64,000 nt of DNA from Clostridia bacterium (GTDB lineage Bacteria; Bacillota; Clostridia; Oscillospirales; Acutalibacteraceae): contig JAFRQQ010000020.1 of assembly GCA_017428525.1 (NCBI GenBank), positions 204,278 through 268,277 of the forward strand, given 5' to 3'. The first letter of the stretch is position 1. Every line of letters starts with the position of its first letter. The translations under genes and the position numbers were made by a program. The notes below the pieces were generated by a model. It was not told where the DNA came from and ran no database searches. It saw nothing but the letters and a program-made list of their open reading frames with translations. This document shows, piece by piece, positions 25,918 to 34,484 of the stretch.

Positions 25918-28094
25918 AGCAGCATCCCTCCGCTCAATTCAGTCTCCTGCGTCGCAAGCGCATAAATCACGCCGGCCGCGCCCTGCATCAGCCCGTAATT
26001 CCGGTCTGCCGTTTCAAACGGATGCAGCAGGTTCAGGCGATCCGTCAGCAGCCGCTCACGCAGGCCTTCCGCTGCGGGATCGGCCGGAAGTCCCAGCCGG
26101 GCGCGCGCCGTCAGCCGCGCGCTCAGACCGCAGCAAAGGCAATCGCGTTTCGGCAGCGGCGAACGCGTCAGAAACTCCTCCGCCCGCGCCAGATCGCGCC
26201 GGCAGCAGGCAAGGATGTCCGGATTCTCCGTCAGTTCGGTCAGACGGCGCCGGCTCATGGCAATGCCCGGCGCGCCGGAGCACCACCCGCGCATGAAAGC
26301 GGCGGGATCGTCCGTGCGCAGGTCACGCCAGTTCTGCTGCGCGGCGTCGTAGTGTTCTTCCTCAAACGCCAGCAGCCGCAAAATGTCGTCATCCGCCGCG
26401 TTTGACCCGAGGCTGAACTGCGCCGCAGCGAGCGCGAGCGCCAGTCCCGCGGCGCCGTGCGCCGCGCCGGTCAGCTGCGGCCTGCAGGCGCGCAGCAGCG
26501 GCAAAAGCGCATTTGCAAGCGGCTGCGCAAGCGCCGCCGGCAGCTTCGGCAGCTGCAGCGCCAATCCGGCGACGCCGCCGAGCAGATCGCCGGTGCAGCC
26601 CGCGTCCGGCGACGGACGCAGCAGCGCTGCAAGCGAATACGCATCCGCGCGAAAACGCGGTTCTTCGGTCAATTCATACAGATGCAGGAGCGCTGCGAGC
26701 ATACCGCCCAGGCCGGACTGCAGCGACGCGCGCTGATCGGACACGTTCATCGGCCGCATGCGCGCAAGCATTTCCGCAAACGGTTCGTAATGCGCCAGCA
26801 GCGCGCGCAGGATGTCGGCGTCGCCGGTCCGGTGATACAGCGCCGCGTAGGCGCAGAGGATCCCGAGCGATCCGTTATACAGGCCATAGCCCGCGCTTTG
26901 CAGATAGAAGTTGCCGTCCGCGCCGCAATCCAGCTGCATCCAGCGGGTGGAAAGGACGGAAACCGCGCCGCTTTCGAGCAGACGGAACGCGGTGCGCTCC
27001 GCCGTTTCTCCGCACAGCGGCACGGGGGTTTTCTTTGCAAGCGGCCGCACCGCCGCGATCGACTGCGAAAGGATGCGCGCCTGCGCTTCCAGATCGGCCG
27101 GGCAAAGCGCCGCCAGCCGGTCGGCAACGGCCTCCGCGGGCGAACGGGCAAAGAAGTCCGGCCGCACACAAACGTCGCCGTTCCACAGGCCGCGGTCCTC
27201 AAACGGCACGGTCAGACGCGGTAGATCGCCGCGCAGCAGCGCCTGCACCTCCGCCGCCGTGACGTCCTCCATGAACGCCGCTCTGTCAGACCGCATATCC
27301 TTCTCGTGCCCGGCGGACAGCAGCAGGTTCAGCGCCGAGCGCCGCTGATTCTCCGGCAGCGTCTGCGCAAACCGGAGCAGCCGCCCGTAAACCTCTGTCG
27401 GGCGCAGGAGCACGCGGCATTCGCAGCCGGCAAAGCCGTCGAGCGCCGACGCAAACCACGCGCGGTGCGCGAGCGCGAACGCATAGGCCTCGCAGAAGCC
27501 CGCGCGCACCTCATTTTCGTAATCATAGATATAACAGGGCTGCCCGTCAAGGAGCAGCATGTTTTCCCCTTTGGGATCGTCGGCGATCAGACCGGCGCAC
27601 AGACGCGCCTGCCCGTCGACGACGTGCCAGTTCGGCAGCAGATGAGCACGCAGGACGGAACCGGCCAGATTCTTTTGCGCTTCCTGCTCCGGAACGGTCG
27701 CGGCGGAAAACAGCGTCTCCGCGTCGACGATCACCGGCGTATCCTTGCACGCGATGATGTTTTCTTCGTGCAGATCCGTGCTGCCGAAGAGATAGGCAAG
27801 GAAAATCAGCGCGCCGCAGCGGCGAAAATACGCCGCAGCGTCAGCTTCCGTTTCCGCCGGCGTATGCGGCACGACAGCGGCATGATAGCCCGCCGCCGTT
27901 TCCGCGAGCACCCGCTCGCAGGCAGGCACATAAAGAAAGCCTTCCTGCTTGAGTGAGAACAGGAAAGCTTCCAGCGCTTTTTCCGTCCGCGCGCTGCGCG
28001 GCTTTCGGTAATATGCGGTTTTGCCGTCAACGACCAGCTCGACCTGTCTGCCGCCGTGCCGGTCGCCGCGAGGGGTGATGTTCCGACTGTCCAT
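25914..28094 (-). CDS. LanM-type lanthipeptide synthetase lacking the usual N-terminal region
   Basis: Class II lanthipeptide synthetases phosphorylate and dehydrate Ser/Thr and then add Cys thiols. Here 726 residues instead of about 950-1050. The dehydratase active site is intact: GDRHGGR, RKPRS (Lys31), STDLHEEN (Asp107, His109, Asn112) and VDAETLF (Asp124, Glu126). The LanC cyclase part starts near 390 (GLYNGSLGI), with GAAHGAAG, WCSG (Zn Cys near 605) and CCG (near 652), the three-Cys zinc site of ProcM-like enzymes rather than CHG. Lost are roughly the first 230-250 residues before GDxHxxGR. No clear Shine-Dalgarno precedes the ATG; the gene starts 6 nt after the radical SAM stop. Confidence 0.88.
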   Translation of the reverse strand: MDSRNITPRGDRHGGRQVELVVDGKTAYYRKPRSARTEKALEAFLFSLKQEGFLYVPACERVLAETAAGYHAAVVPHTPAETEADAAAYFRRCGALIFLAYLFGSTDLHEENIIACKDTPVIVDAETLFSAATVPEQEAQKNLAGSVLRAHLLPNWHVVDGQARLCAGLIADDPKGENMLLLDGQPCYIYDYENEVRAGFCEAYAFALAHRAWFASALDGFAGCECRVLLRPTEVYGRLLRFAQTLPENQRRSALNLLLSAGHEKDMRSDRAAFMEDVTAAEVQALLRGDLPRLTVPFEDRGLWNGDVCVRPDFFARSPAEAVADRLAALCPADLEAQARILSQSIAAVRPLAKKTPVPLCGETAERTAFRLLESGAVSVLSTRWMQLDCGADGNFYLQSAGYGLYNGSLGILCAYAALYHRTGDADILRALLAHYEPFAEMLARMRPMNVSDQRASLQSGLGGMLAALLHLYELTEEPRFRADAYSLAALLRPSPDAGCTGDLLGGVAGLALQLPKLPAALAQPLANALLPLLRACRPQLTGAAHGAAGLALALAAAQFSLGSNAADDDILRLLAFEEEHYDAAQQNWRDLRTDDPAAFMRGWCSGAPGIAMSRRRLTELTENPDILACCRRDLARAEEFLTRSPLPKRDCLCCGLSARLTARARLGLPADPAAEGLRERLLTDRLNLLHPFETADRNYGLMQGAAGVIYALATQETELSGGMLL

Positions 28095-28100
28095 AGCGTA

Positions 28101-29282
28101 TTATTCGATTTCGCCGTTTGCCTTCATTTCGTCATATCTGGCCTGGATCTTTGCAGCCTGCTCAGGATAGAGCTTCTTGAAGCAGAACCGCGCGGACACC
28201 TTGCCGAATTCGCCGGTATCGCCGTAATGCGCCGCGGCGCACAGACGGCATTTCCGCTGGAAGATGCACTTCATGCACTCGTCCAGCAGCGGCACATTGT
28301 CCGACCATTCCTGGACCTGCCGCCAGCATTCCGCAAAGCCGAGCTTGCGCGGGTCAAAGGTGAATTTGTCAAAGCTGATACACGGCACCATCATGCCCTG
28401 CCAGTTGATGAAGATCATCGATTTGCCGGCGCTGCACTGCAGGCCTTTTTTGTCGGGCTCTCTGGGAATCACGAAGCTGCTGAAAAACTCATCGATGTAA
28501 TCCGAAGCACTCACGCCGGTCACTTTGCTCAGGTGCGCGGTTTCCAGCTGCTTGTATTCTTTGTAGTCAACAACTTCCTGCGCCACCGTTTCGTCGTCAC
28601 ACTTGCCGGAATTGATCAGCGCGTCCGTCGGGAAAACCGCGAGCTTGCGCTCTCTGGCATAGGCCAGCACGGCGTCCATATCGCTGAAATTCTCCTTGCC
28701 CGCCGTATAATTCAGAATCACGGTAAACCCTCTGGTGATTAAACGGTCGATGTTGCGCATGACCTTCTCAAAGGCGGCGCCGTTGCCGCAGGTACGCTCA
28801 TAGGTTTCGGCACTCATACCGTAAAGCGTCACGTTGATTTTCGTCGGGGGACATTTCACAAACAGGTCAAAAATCTCATCCGTGATGTTGGAGCCGTTCG
28901 TAATGATGCTCAGCTGCAGATTCTTTTTATAGGCGTATTCATACAGCTGAACGAAATCGGGGTGAATGGTGCATTCGCCGCCGGAAAAAGCAATGCCATC
29001 CACGCCGAGCCGGACGCATTCGTCGATATAATACTTCCAGTCGTCAAAGCGCAAAATCCGCTGTCCGGCCGCTTTCAGCTCCTCCGGAGATTTCCGGATA
29101 TAGCAGAAACCGCAGTTGAAGTTGCACAGCGGCAGCAGCTCGAGCTGCATGCCTATCGCCTTGCGCATGTCATTCGCCTGCGACACTAAAAAGTGATTAT
29201 AAATGCCGGCAAGGTCCGCGTTTTCTCCCTCTGCCTGCTGCGCCTGCGTCAGCAGATCAAAAAGAGATAGTTTCTTTTTCAT
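28101..29282 (-). CDS. radical SAM/SPASM peptide-modifying enzyme
   Basis: 393 residues. The SAM-cluster motif CNFNCGFC (Cys53, 57, 60) is CX3CX2C; FSGGECTIHPDF follows as the SAM-binding GGE motif. A SPASM region with at least seven Cys lies between about 285 and 370 (CSAG, VPCIS, CMKCIFQRKCRLC, FCFKK), expected to hold two extra Fe-S clusters. This architecture is that of sactipeptide/ranthipeptide and other peptide maturases. Helper RRE is supplied by the PqqD domain of the preceding gene, whose stop lies 1 nt before this ATG. GAGGACTGAT precedes the start. Confidence 0.88.
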   Translation of the reverse strand: MKKKLSLFDLLTQAQQAEGENADLAGIYNHFLVSQANDMRKAIGMQLELLPLCNFNCGFCYIRKSPEELKAAGQRILRFDDWKYYIDECVRLGVDGIAFSGGECTIHPDFVQLYEYAYKKNLQLSIITNGSNITDEIFDLFVKCPPTKINVTLYGMSAETYERTCGNGAAFEKVMRNIDRLITRGFTVILNYTAGKENFSDMDAVLAYARERKLAVFPTDALINSGKCDDETVAQEVVDYKEYKQLETAHLSKVTGVSASDYIDEFFSSFVIPREPDKKGLQCSAGKSMIFINWQGMMVPCISFDKFTFDPRKLGFAECWRQVQEWSDNVPLLDECMKCIFQRKCRLCAAAHYGDTGEFGKVSARFCFKKLYPEQAAKIQARYDEMKANGEIE

Positions 29283-29283
29283 A

Positions 29284-30408
29284 TCAGTCCTCTTTCTTAT
29301 CGATCAGTCCGTTTGCGTCCATTTTTTCAAGAAACGCGTGCGCATCTTTTTGAGCAAGCGCGGCGTCAATGCCGTAATGCGCCTGCAGCGCCGCGGCAAG
29401 CGTTTTTTCGTCGGTGAACGCCTGCAGCTGCTCCCACAGGAACGCGCCCGCCTCGTTCAAGACGACGGCCGCCGTGAAATCGATCGCCTGCGTACCGCGC
29501 GGGATGACGACATACTCGTCGGCAATGTTTCTCATCTGAAAATACTCTTTCACTTTATAGCGCATAACAAACTCCTTTTTCGCCTCTTGATAGGACTTCT
29601 CAAATATCGTATTATAAAGCACGGCGACTGCTTCCTCGCTGATATCGCAGGAAAGCTCGTAGACCGGCACGTTTGCCGCAACCGCATTGATGGCGGCGAG
29701 GTACTGCTCCTCGACCTTTTCGGTCAGAGGAAATACATAATTATGAAGATAAATATGTGAAAGCGCCTCGGCGGGACAAAGCCGGCGCACAGAGTTCTGC
29801 TTAGCCTGCACGACATAAACGATCGCCTTGAGCGGCACAAACTCGTTTTTGATCATCCGCTCCTTGCCGCTCCACGGGCTGCCGTGGGCGTAGATCGCAC
29901 CGCCGTCGTTGATGACGCACGGCTTGTCGTAATTCAGAATCGTGCAGTGCAGATACCGCTTCCAGAGATTCGCCTGCGTGCTCTTGCCCGCGCCGGAAAG
30001 GCCGCAAAACAGAATGCCGCTGTTTTTATAAACCGCGGCGGCAGAATGAATCATGAAGCTGCCTGTGCTGACAAGGCGATAGACATAGGCTTGCATCAAA
30101 AGATAGGACGCCTCATATTCTCCGTCGCTGCGCACGCTGTCGCTCATATAAACATCCGCATGCGCATAGTCGCCGCGCAGTTTTGCGTAGCAGCCGCAGA
30201 ACGAGATCCAGTGATTCTGCTGCGCATCTTTGTAAAAGCAATAATCGCCCAGCGATTTCAGAAGCGTTAAGCCGTTGATATCTGCATCGCTGAGCGGATG
30301 AAAACAAACGGAAAAAGAGGGGAGCTTGCCTTCCTCATTCCGGAACGGTACAAACTGCCCCTCAATATCCTTGCTTAATAAAAAGTTCTCTGAATTCAGG
30401 CTAAACAC
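29284..30408 (-). CDS. HPr-kinase-like domain fused to PqqD-type recognition domain
   Basis: 374 residues. Residues about 100-270 resemble the HPr kinase/phosphorylase catalytic fold seen in RiPP clusters: HSAAAVYKNSG, Walker A GLSGAGKST (136-144), and NYDKPCVIND. Residues about 285-372 read as a PqqD-type RiPP recognition element (VVIPRGTQAIDF, LNEAGAFLWEQL, a helix, and a final FLEKMDANGLI), which binds leader peptides. Such kinases phosphorylate lasso-peptide precursors in known cases. The start is a GTG (30408) with no clear ribosome site; the next ATG would delete much of the N-terminus. It begins 12 nt after the first precursor gene. Confidence 0.75.
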   Translation of the reverse strand: MFSLNSENFLLSKDIEGQFVPFRNEEGKLPSFSVCFHPLSDADINGLTLLKSLGDYCFYKDAQQNHWISFCGCYAKLRGDYAHADVYMSDSVRSDGEYEASYLLMQAYVYRLVSTGSFMIHSAAAVYKNSGILFCGLSGAGKSTQANLWKRYLHCTILNYDKPCVINDGGAIYAHGSPWSGKERMIKNEFVPLKAIVYVVQAKQNSVRRLCPAEALSHIYLHNYVFPLTEKVEEQYLAAINAVAANVPVYELSCDISEEAVAVLYNTIFEKSYQEAKKEFVMRYKVKEYFQMRNIADEYVVIPRGTQAIDFTAAVVLNEAGAFLWEQLQAFTDEKTLAAALQAHYGIDAALAQKDAHAFLEKMDANGLIDKKED

Positions 30409-30420
30409 GAAAAACCGAAA

Positions 30421-30624
30421 TTACACGGGAGCATTCTTCGTGCTGTAGCACTGATGAATCGAGGACGCGGGCAACGTAAGCATGGAAACATAGCTGCCGT
30501 CGTTCTGGCAGGTGCCTTCCACATGACCGCCGGACCAAACGACGTCAGACGGACAGCTCGCATAAGCCGCGAAGTTGTCTTTCACATCCAGATTCACTTT
30601 CACAAGATCGGGACTCTGATACAT
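30421..30624 (-). CDS. candidate RiPP precursor peptide 1 (67 aa, three Cys)
   Basis: 67 residues starting MYQSPDLVKVNLDVKDNFAA, a charged leader-like N-terminus, followed by a Ser/Thr/Cys-rich C-terminal half with Cys24, Cys39 and Cys59 and Ser/Thr at about ten positions between them. That is suitable for LanM (lanthionine) or radical SAM (thioether) chemistry. GGAGG stands 8 nt before the ATG at 30624; an upstream in-frame ATG at 30639 lacks spacing. No double-Gly site is seen near the leader end. It sits 36 nt after the other small peptide gene and is followed 12 nt later by the kinase-PqqD gene. Family not named. Confidence 0.75.
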   Translation of the reverse strand: MYQSPDLVKVNLDVKDNFAAYASCPSDVVWSGGHVEGTCQNDGSYVSMLTLPASSIHQCYSTKNAPV

Positions 30625-30660
30625 AGTTAATTCCTCCATTAATAATAATCGTGCAATTAA

Positions 30661-30855
30661 TCAGTCAAGCGCGCAGGGTTTGCCGTTGGATCTCGCGATC
30701 ACAGAAGCGATCTGAGCAGCCTGTCTCTCCTCGACAGTCATGGCTTCCCATTCTTCCTTGCTGTACACGCCGCCTGCAACACTGTCAAGCAGTTCTTCGG
30801 TCAGTTCGATCCCGGCCGCTGCAGCTTCCTTTTTGAGTTCTTCAAGATTTGCCAT
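30661..30855 (-). CDS. candidate RiPP precursor peptide 2 (64 aa, double-Gly leader)
   Basis: 64 residues. The N-terminal 29 residues look like the end of a Nif11-type leader: AGIELTEELLDSVAGG, with the double Gly at 28-29 as the C39 peptidase cut site. The remaining 35 residues are mostly helical and charged (EEWEAMTVEERQAA), with Ser/Thr at four places and one Cys at 61 near the end (NGKPCALD), so at most one thioether could form with that Cys. It is the first gene behind the strongest promoter of the locus, with AAGGGGA as ribosome site. It might instead be a helper or leader peptide; the precursor call rests on context and the GG motif. Confidence 0.7.
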   Translation of the reverse strand: MANLEELKKEAAAAGIELTEELLDSVAGGVYSKEEWEAMTVEERQAAQIASVIARSNGKPCALD

Positions 30856-30898
30856 GAAAATTCCCCTTTCTTAATAAAGAATAAATATCTGCAGAGTT

Positions 30899-30927
30899 AT
30901 GATAGCACAATCCCATCATGGTGTCAA
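30899..30927 (-). promoter_or_regulatory. strong promoter of the precursor-modification half of the RiPP locus
   Basis: Minus strand: perfect TTGACA (30927-30922), 17-bp spacer ending in TGC (extended -10), TATCAT (30904-30899). It lies 44 nt upstream of precursor 2 in an A+T-rich stretch. Confidence 0.8.
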
Positions 30928-30982
30928 CAGTTTTTTGGGAATTTTTTTAATTTTTCGAACATTTTTTTACATAATACCTTAC

Positions 30983-32251
30983 TTATATCAAATCCAGCCG
31001 TTCAAACAGCTCCAGGCGGGCTTTGCCGGCTTCGGAGAGTTCTTCCCGCCGATCGAGCCGGGTCGACGGCGAGCTGACGCCCCCGCGCAGGAGCTTCCAA
31101 AACTTGGAGATCAGTCTGCGCACCACACAAAACGGATAGAGCCACTTGCGCCGGAACAGCACGGGATAATACAGCTGCATCTCCCGCAGGGTCGGAACCA
31201 GCGCGTGGCGGTATTCCCGGCGGGTCTCCTGCCCGATCTTGCGCAGCTCGTCGCTGTTATGCTTCGCGCGCGCGCCGGTGTAGCGGTAATACCGCCAAGC
31301 ATCCACGGCGTGCTCCTCATGATTGACGCCCTGCCAGCCGCCCAGCTCGAGGTCATCCAGCAGCGCCTGCATATTCTCCTCCTCCATGGCCGGCGGCAGC
31401 GGCAGCGCGTCGGGATCGATCCCGCAATAGCGCACCAGCGCGCCGAAAATCAGCCGCACGGTGTAGGCATACTTCGTTTCCTGCAAGGCGTCCGCGTAGC
31501 GCTGCCGGTCGATCGCGCCGGCGTTGCCGATGGCGTAAAGCGCCGTATCCATCATCATGCGCAGGCTCGTGCCGCCGTAAAGGAAATGCTTCATCATGTG
31601 CTCGGTCAGAAACAGCAGCGCGATCGTCGGCTCGAGCACCGGAATCGGCAGGTCAAAGGCCGTCACGGTCTGCGAAGTTTCCATCGCCCGCGCATCCAGA
31701 TTCCAGCACTGTGTCAGCGTATGCCGGAACATCTCGGGCAGCAGGGCAATATGCACCTCCACCAGGCCGATCGTCGGATGCTCGAAGATGGAATGATTGA
31801 AGTAATCCGGCCGCTGCTTTTTCAGCGTGAATCCGTTTTGCAGCAGGAAGTCCTGCGCCGCCTGTTCGTCCGCGGGCGCAACCAGCAGGTCCGTGTCGGC
31901 GGAGACGCGCAGCTCGGGGTTCGCGTAGAACCGCGCCACGTCCGCGCCCTTGATGACCAGCGTCCGGATCCCGGCGGCCTGCATCCTGCCCACAACGGTC
32001 AGCATCTGCTCTGTTTTCAGCAGGTTTTTGACCGCCGCGCCGCGCGCTGAGGTCAGCAGGCGGTCGCGGGTCGCGGCCGGACAGCCGAGGTCTTCCCGCT
32101 TGAGGGCGATCGCCGTCGTATAGGTGACGCTCTGGTTCGATGCAAGCGACGCCACACGCTCCCAATCCACCGGCACTTTCGGCGCAGACGCGGGCACGCC
32201 GCGCGCGCCGCAGCCGAACAGATGCATCAGGTATTCCATTTCGTTTGTCAT
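30983..32251 (-). CDS. nucleotidyltransferase-family protein (NTP_transf_5-like), RiPP locus
   Basis: 422 residues. The core LVIKGADVARFYANPELR followed by SADTDLLV (Asp-x-Asp) and a later VEVHIAL matches the KG...R.xDxD order of the nucleotidyltransferase_5 family often found beside lasso, lanthipeptide and NHLP-type clusters. These are thought to nucleotidylate a small molecule or peptide, but the function is unproven. An Arg/Lys-rich C-terminus follows. It is 37 nt after the transporter gene, in the same operon, with GAAGGGCGG as ribosome site. Not essential-looking; role in the peptide pathway is inferred. Confidence 0.65.
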   Translation of the reverse strand: MTNEMEYLMHLFGCGARGVPASAPKVPVDWERVASLASNQSVTYTTAIALKREDLGCPAATRDRLLTSARGAAVKNLLKTEQMLTVVGRMQAAGIRTLVIKGADVARFYANPELRVSADTDLLVAPADEQAAQDFLLQNGFTLKKQRPDYFNHSIFEHPTIGLVEVHIALLPEMFRHTLTQCWNLDARAMETSQTVTAFDLPIPVLEPTIALLFLTEHMMKHFLYGGTSLRMMMDTALYAIGNAGAIDRQRYADALQETKYAYTVRLIFGALVRYCGIDPDALPLPPAMEEENMQALLDDLELGGWQGVNHEEHAVDAWRYYRYTGARAKHNSDELRKIGQETRREYRHALVPTLREMQLYYPVLFRRKWLYPFCVVRRLISKFWKLLRGGVSSPSTRLDRREELSEAGKARLELFERLDLI

Positions 32252-32288
32252 CGCTTCACCGCCCTTCCGTCTTTGTTTCGCATGGCGT

Positions 32289-34472
32289 TCAGATGTCCAC
32301 GCGCTGACGCTCGACCAGCTCGGCGAACATGCCGCCCTTTGCGATCAGCGCGTCATAGGTGCCGTCCTCGACGATCCTGCCCTGATCGAGCACGATGATC
32401 CGGTCACAGTTGCGGATGGTCGAGAGCCGGTGCGCGATCACGACGCGGGTGCATTTGAGCTTTTCCAGCGCGTCGGATACATGCTTCTGCGTGAGATTGT
32501 CGAGCGCGGAGGTCGCCTCGTCAAACATCAGGATGCGCGGCTTGGGCGCCACGGCGCGCGCGATCATCAGGCGCTGCTTCTGCCCGCCGGAGATGCCGCC
32601 GCTGCCCTCGGAAATGATCGTGTGCATGCCCATGGGCATCCTGCGGATATCCTCCGCCATGCCGGCCATTTCCGCCGCTTCCCAGGCGCCGTCCATCGAA
32701 AGCTGCGGCGCTGAGATCACAATATTGGAATAGATATCGCCCGAGAAGAGCTTGCCGTTCTGCATCACGACGCCGATGCGGCTGCGCAGGGAGTGCAGGT
32801 CGAGCGTTGCGAGGTTCTTGCCGTCGTAATAGACCGTCCCCTTCTGCGGCTGCTCGAAGCCGAGCATGATGCGCATGAGCGTGGATTTGCCGCAGCCGGT
32901 CGAGCCGACGATGGCGACATACTGCCCGGCGTTGATCTTCAGATTCAGGCCGTTAATCACCGGCGGCATGGATTCACTGTAGCGGAAGGTGATGTTGTTC
33001 AGCTCGATCGCGCCGGACAGGCGCGTGATCACGTGCTTATCCTCCGCCACTTCCGGCGTCGCCTCCAGGATCGGCCGGATCAGCTCCATGCCGGGCTTGA
33101 TCTGGGAAATCTCGGTGGAGGTGGCGATCAGCGTCATGAACGCGCCGCTGACCATGCCGTAAGCCACGCTGAAGGCCATGTACTGCGCGACCTCAATGCC
33201 GGCGTTCGCGGCAAAATAATAAATCAGAATGGTGCCCAGCGTGTTGACCGCCAGAATGATGGCGTTGACCAGCTTGACCACCGTCTGCGGATTGTATTTT
33301 CTTTCGGCCGTCTGCTTGTAGAGCTTGGCCCATTTGGAAAAGCTGCGTTTTTCCGCGCCGGAGAGCTTGATCTTCTGAATGCCGGAAATCAGCGCGTAAA
33401 CCAGACCGCGTTCCCGGCTCTCCGCCTCCATAATCTCCTTGAAATTATTCATCTGCAGGGAGGAAACGATCAGGAAGATCGCGAGCGTGACGAGCACCAC
33501 AACGACCGCGGGGCCCGTGAGCGCGGGCGCGTAGCTGAAAATCTGCCCCACATAAGCCAGGGAAAACAGCGCGGTCAGTCCGCCGCCGAGCAGGATCGAC
33601 GACACGGAGGTGCAGAGCATTTTGATCTGCGTCAGACGGTTCGCCAGATCGCCGGAGCTGTATTCCTTGAAAAATGAGGTGGGCAGAGAGAGCAGGCGCA
33701 TCATCGCCGCGGACTCCACGGAAACGCTCATTTTGGTGTTGATCCGCGCGGTGAAGAGCGATTTGATCACATTCATGAGCAGCGAAGCCACGGAAGCGCC
33801 CACCAGCAGCGTGAACGCCGCGAAGAAGACGCCCATTTCGCCCACGTCGATCACCTTGCCGAAGATCAGTCCGTTTGCATAGGTCAGCAGCATACCGATC
33901 CCGGTGACCGCCAGGGAGGCGATCACGATCATCAGCCAGTCAAAGACGGTGACCGACTGCGCAAAATAGAGAAACAGATCCTTTGCGGTCATCGGCCGCT
34001 GCGGAAACGGTTTATAAAAGCACAGCGCTTCGTCGCAGATCTGCGCGCTGTTCTTTTTGGTCACGCGCACGGTCTTGCCGCTCTCCGCGTCAAAATAGGT
34101 GTAGCCGGAGATCCTGCCCGGGATCAGCGCGATCACCGCGCCGTCGACCGTTGTGGCAAGGAGCGGCCCGACGCCGTTGCGATACCAGTCGCCCTCGAGC
34201 TTCACATCGCGACGCATAATGCCCGTCGGGCGCAGCAGATAATCCAGCTGGTCGCTGACTTCCTTGATATTGGACGGCAGCTCCTGCGGCGCGATATGGT
34301 AGAAGCTCAGGATTTCAAAGATCGCGTTCTTCGCCTGCCGGCTCTGATCCTTGAGGATATCCGCAAGCGCGCGCTTGCCCATCACGACGCCGGACATTTC
34401 CAGAAACGCTTCGGAAAAGACCTGGTTGTCGTTTTCCAGACGTTCTTTTATTTGATCGTCAAAGATTCCCAA
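32289..34472 (-). CDS. NHLP/NHLM-family bacteriocin export ABC transporter, permease/ATPase subunit
   Basis: 727 residues: an N-terminal cytoplasmic region of about 170 residues that replaces the C39 peptidase, then six transmembrane helices (about 175-430) and an ATPase domain with Walker A GSTGCGKST, signature ISGGQKQR and Walker B ILMFDEATSALD. This layout is that of the second ABC protein of NHLP export systems. The start is TTG at 34472 (Met-Gly-Ile-Phe), with a perfect AAGGAGGTGA ribosome site overlapping the stop of the previous gene. It probably pairs with the peptidase-bearing transporter encoded just upstream. Confidence 0.85.
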   Translation of the reverse strand: MGIFDDQIKERLENDNQVFSEAFLEMSGVVMGKRALADILKDQSRQAKNAIFEILSFYHIAPQELPSNIKEVSDQLDYLLRPTGIMRRDVKLEGDWYRNGVGPLLATTVDGAVIALIPGRISGYTYFDAESGKTVRVTKKNSAQICDEALCFYKPFPQRPMTAKDLFLYFAQSVTVFDWLMIVIASLAVTGIGMLLTYANGLIFGKVIDVGEMGVFFAAFTLLVGASVASLLMNVIKSLFTARINTKMSVSVESAAMMRLLSLPTSFFKEYSSGDLANRLTQIKMLCTSVSSILLGGGLTALFSLAYVGQIFSYAPALTGPAVVVVLVTLAIFLIVSSLQMNNFKEIMEAESRERGLVYALISGIQKIKLSGAEKRSFSKWAKLYKQTAERKYNPQTVVKLVNAIILAVNTLGTILIYYFAANAGIEVAQYMAFSVAYGMVSGAFMTLIATSTEISQIKPGMELIRPILEATPEVAEDKHVITRLSGAIELNNITFRYSESMPPVINGLNLKINAGQYVAIVGSTGCGKSTLMRIMLGFEQPQKGTVYYDGKNLATLDLHSLRSRIGVVMQNGKLFSGDIYSNIVISAPQLSMDGAWEAAEMAGMAEDIRRMPMGMHTIISEGSGGISGGQKQRLMIARAVAPKPRILMFDEATSALDNLTQKHVSDALEKLKCTRVVIAHRLSTIRNCDRIIVLDQGRIVEDGTYDALIAKGGMFAELVERQRVDI

Positions 34473-34484
34473 ATCGTCACCTCC

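Noticed and set aside
25914..29282. A frameshift joining the LanM to a lost N-terminus upstream
   Set aside because: The upstream sequence codes cleanly for the SPASM end of the radical SAM protein; no LanM-like residues in other frames.
30960..30983. Terminator after the nucleotidyltransferase gene
   Set aside because: The A/T-rich stretch lacks a real stem; read-through into the precursor genes remains possible.
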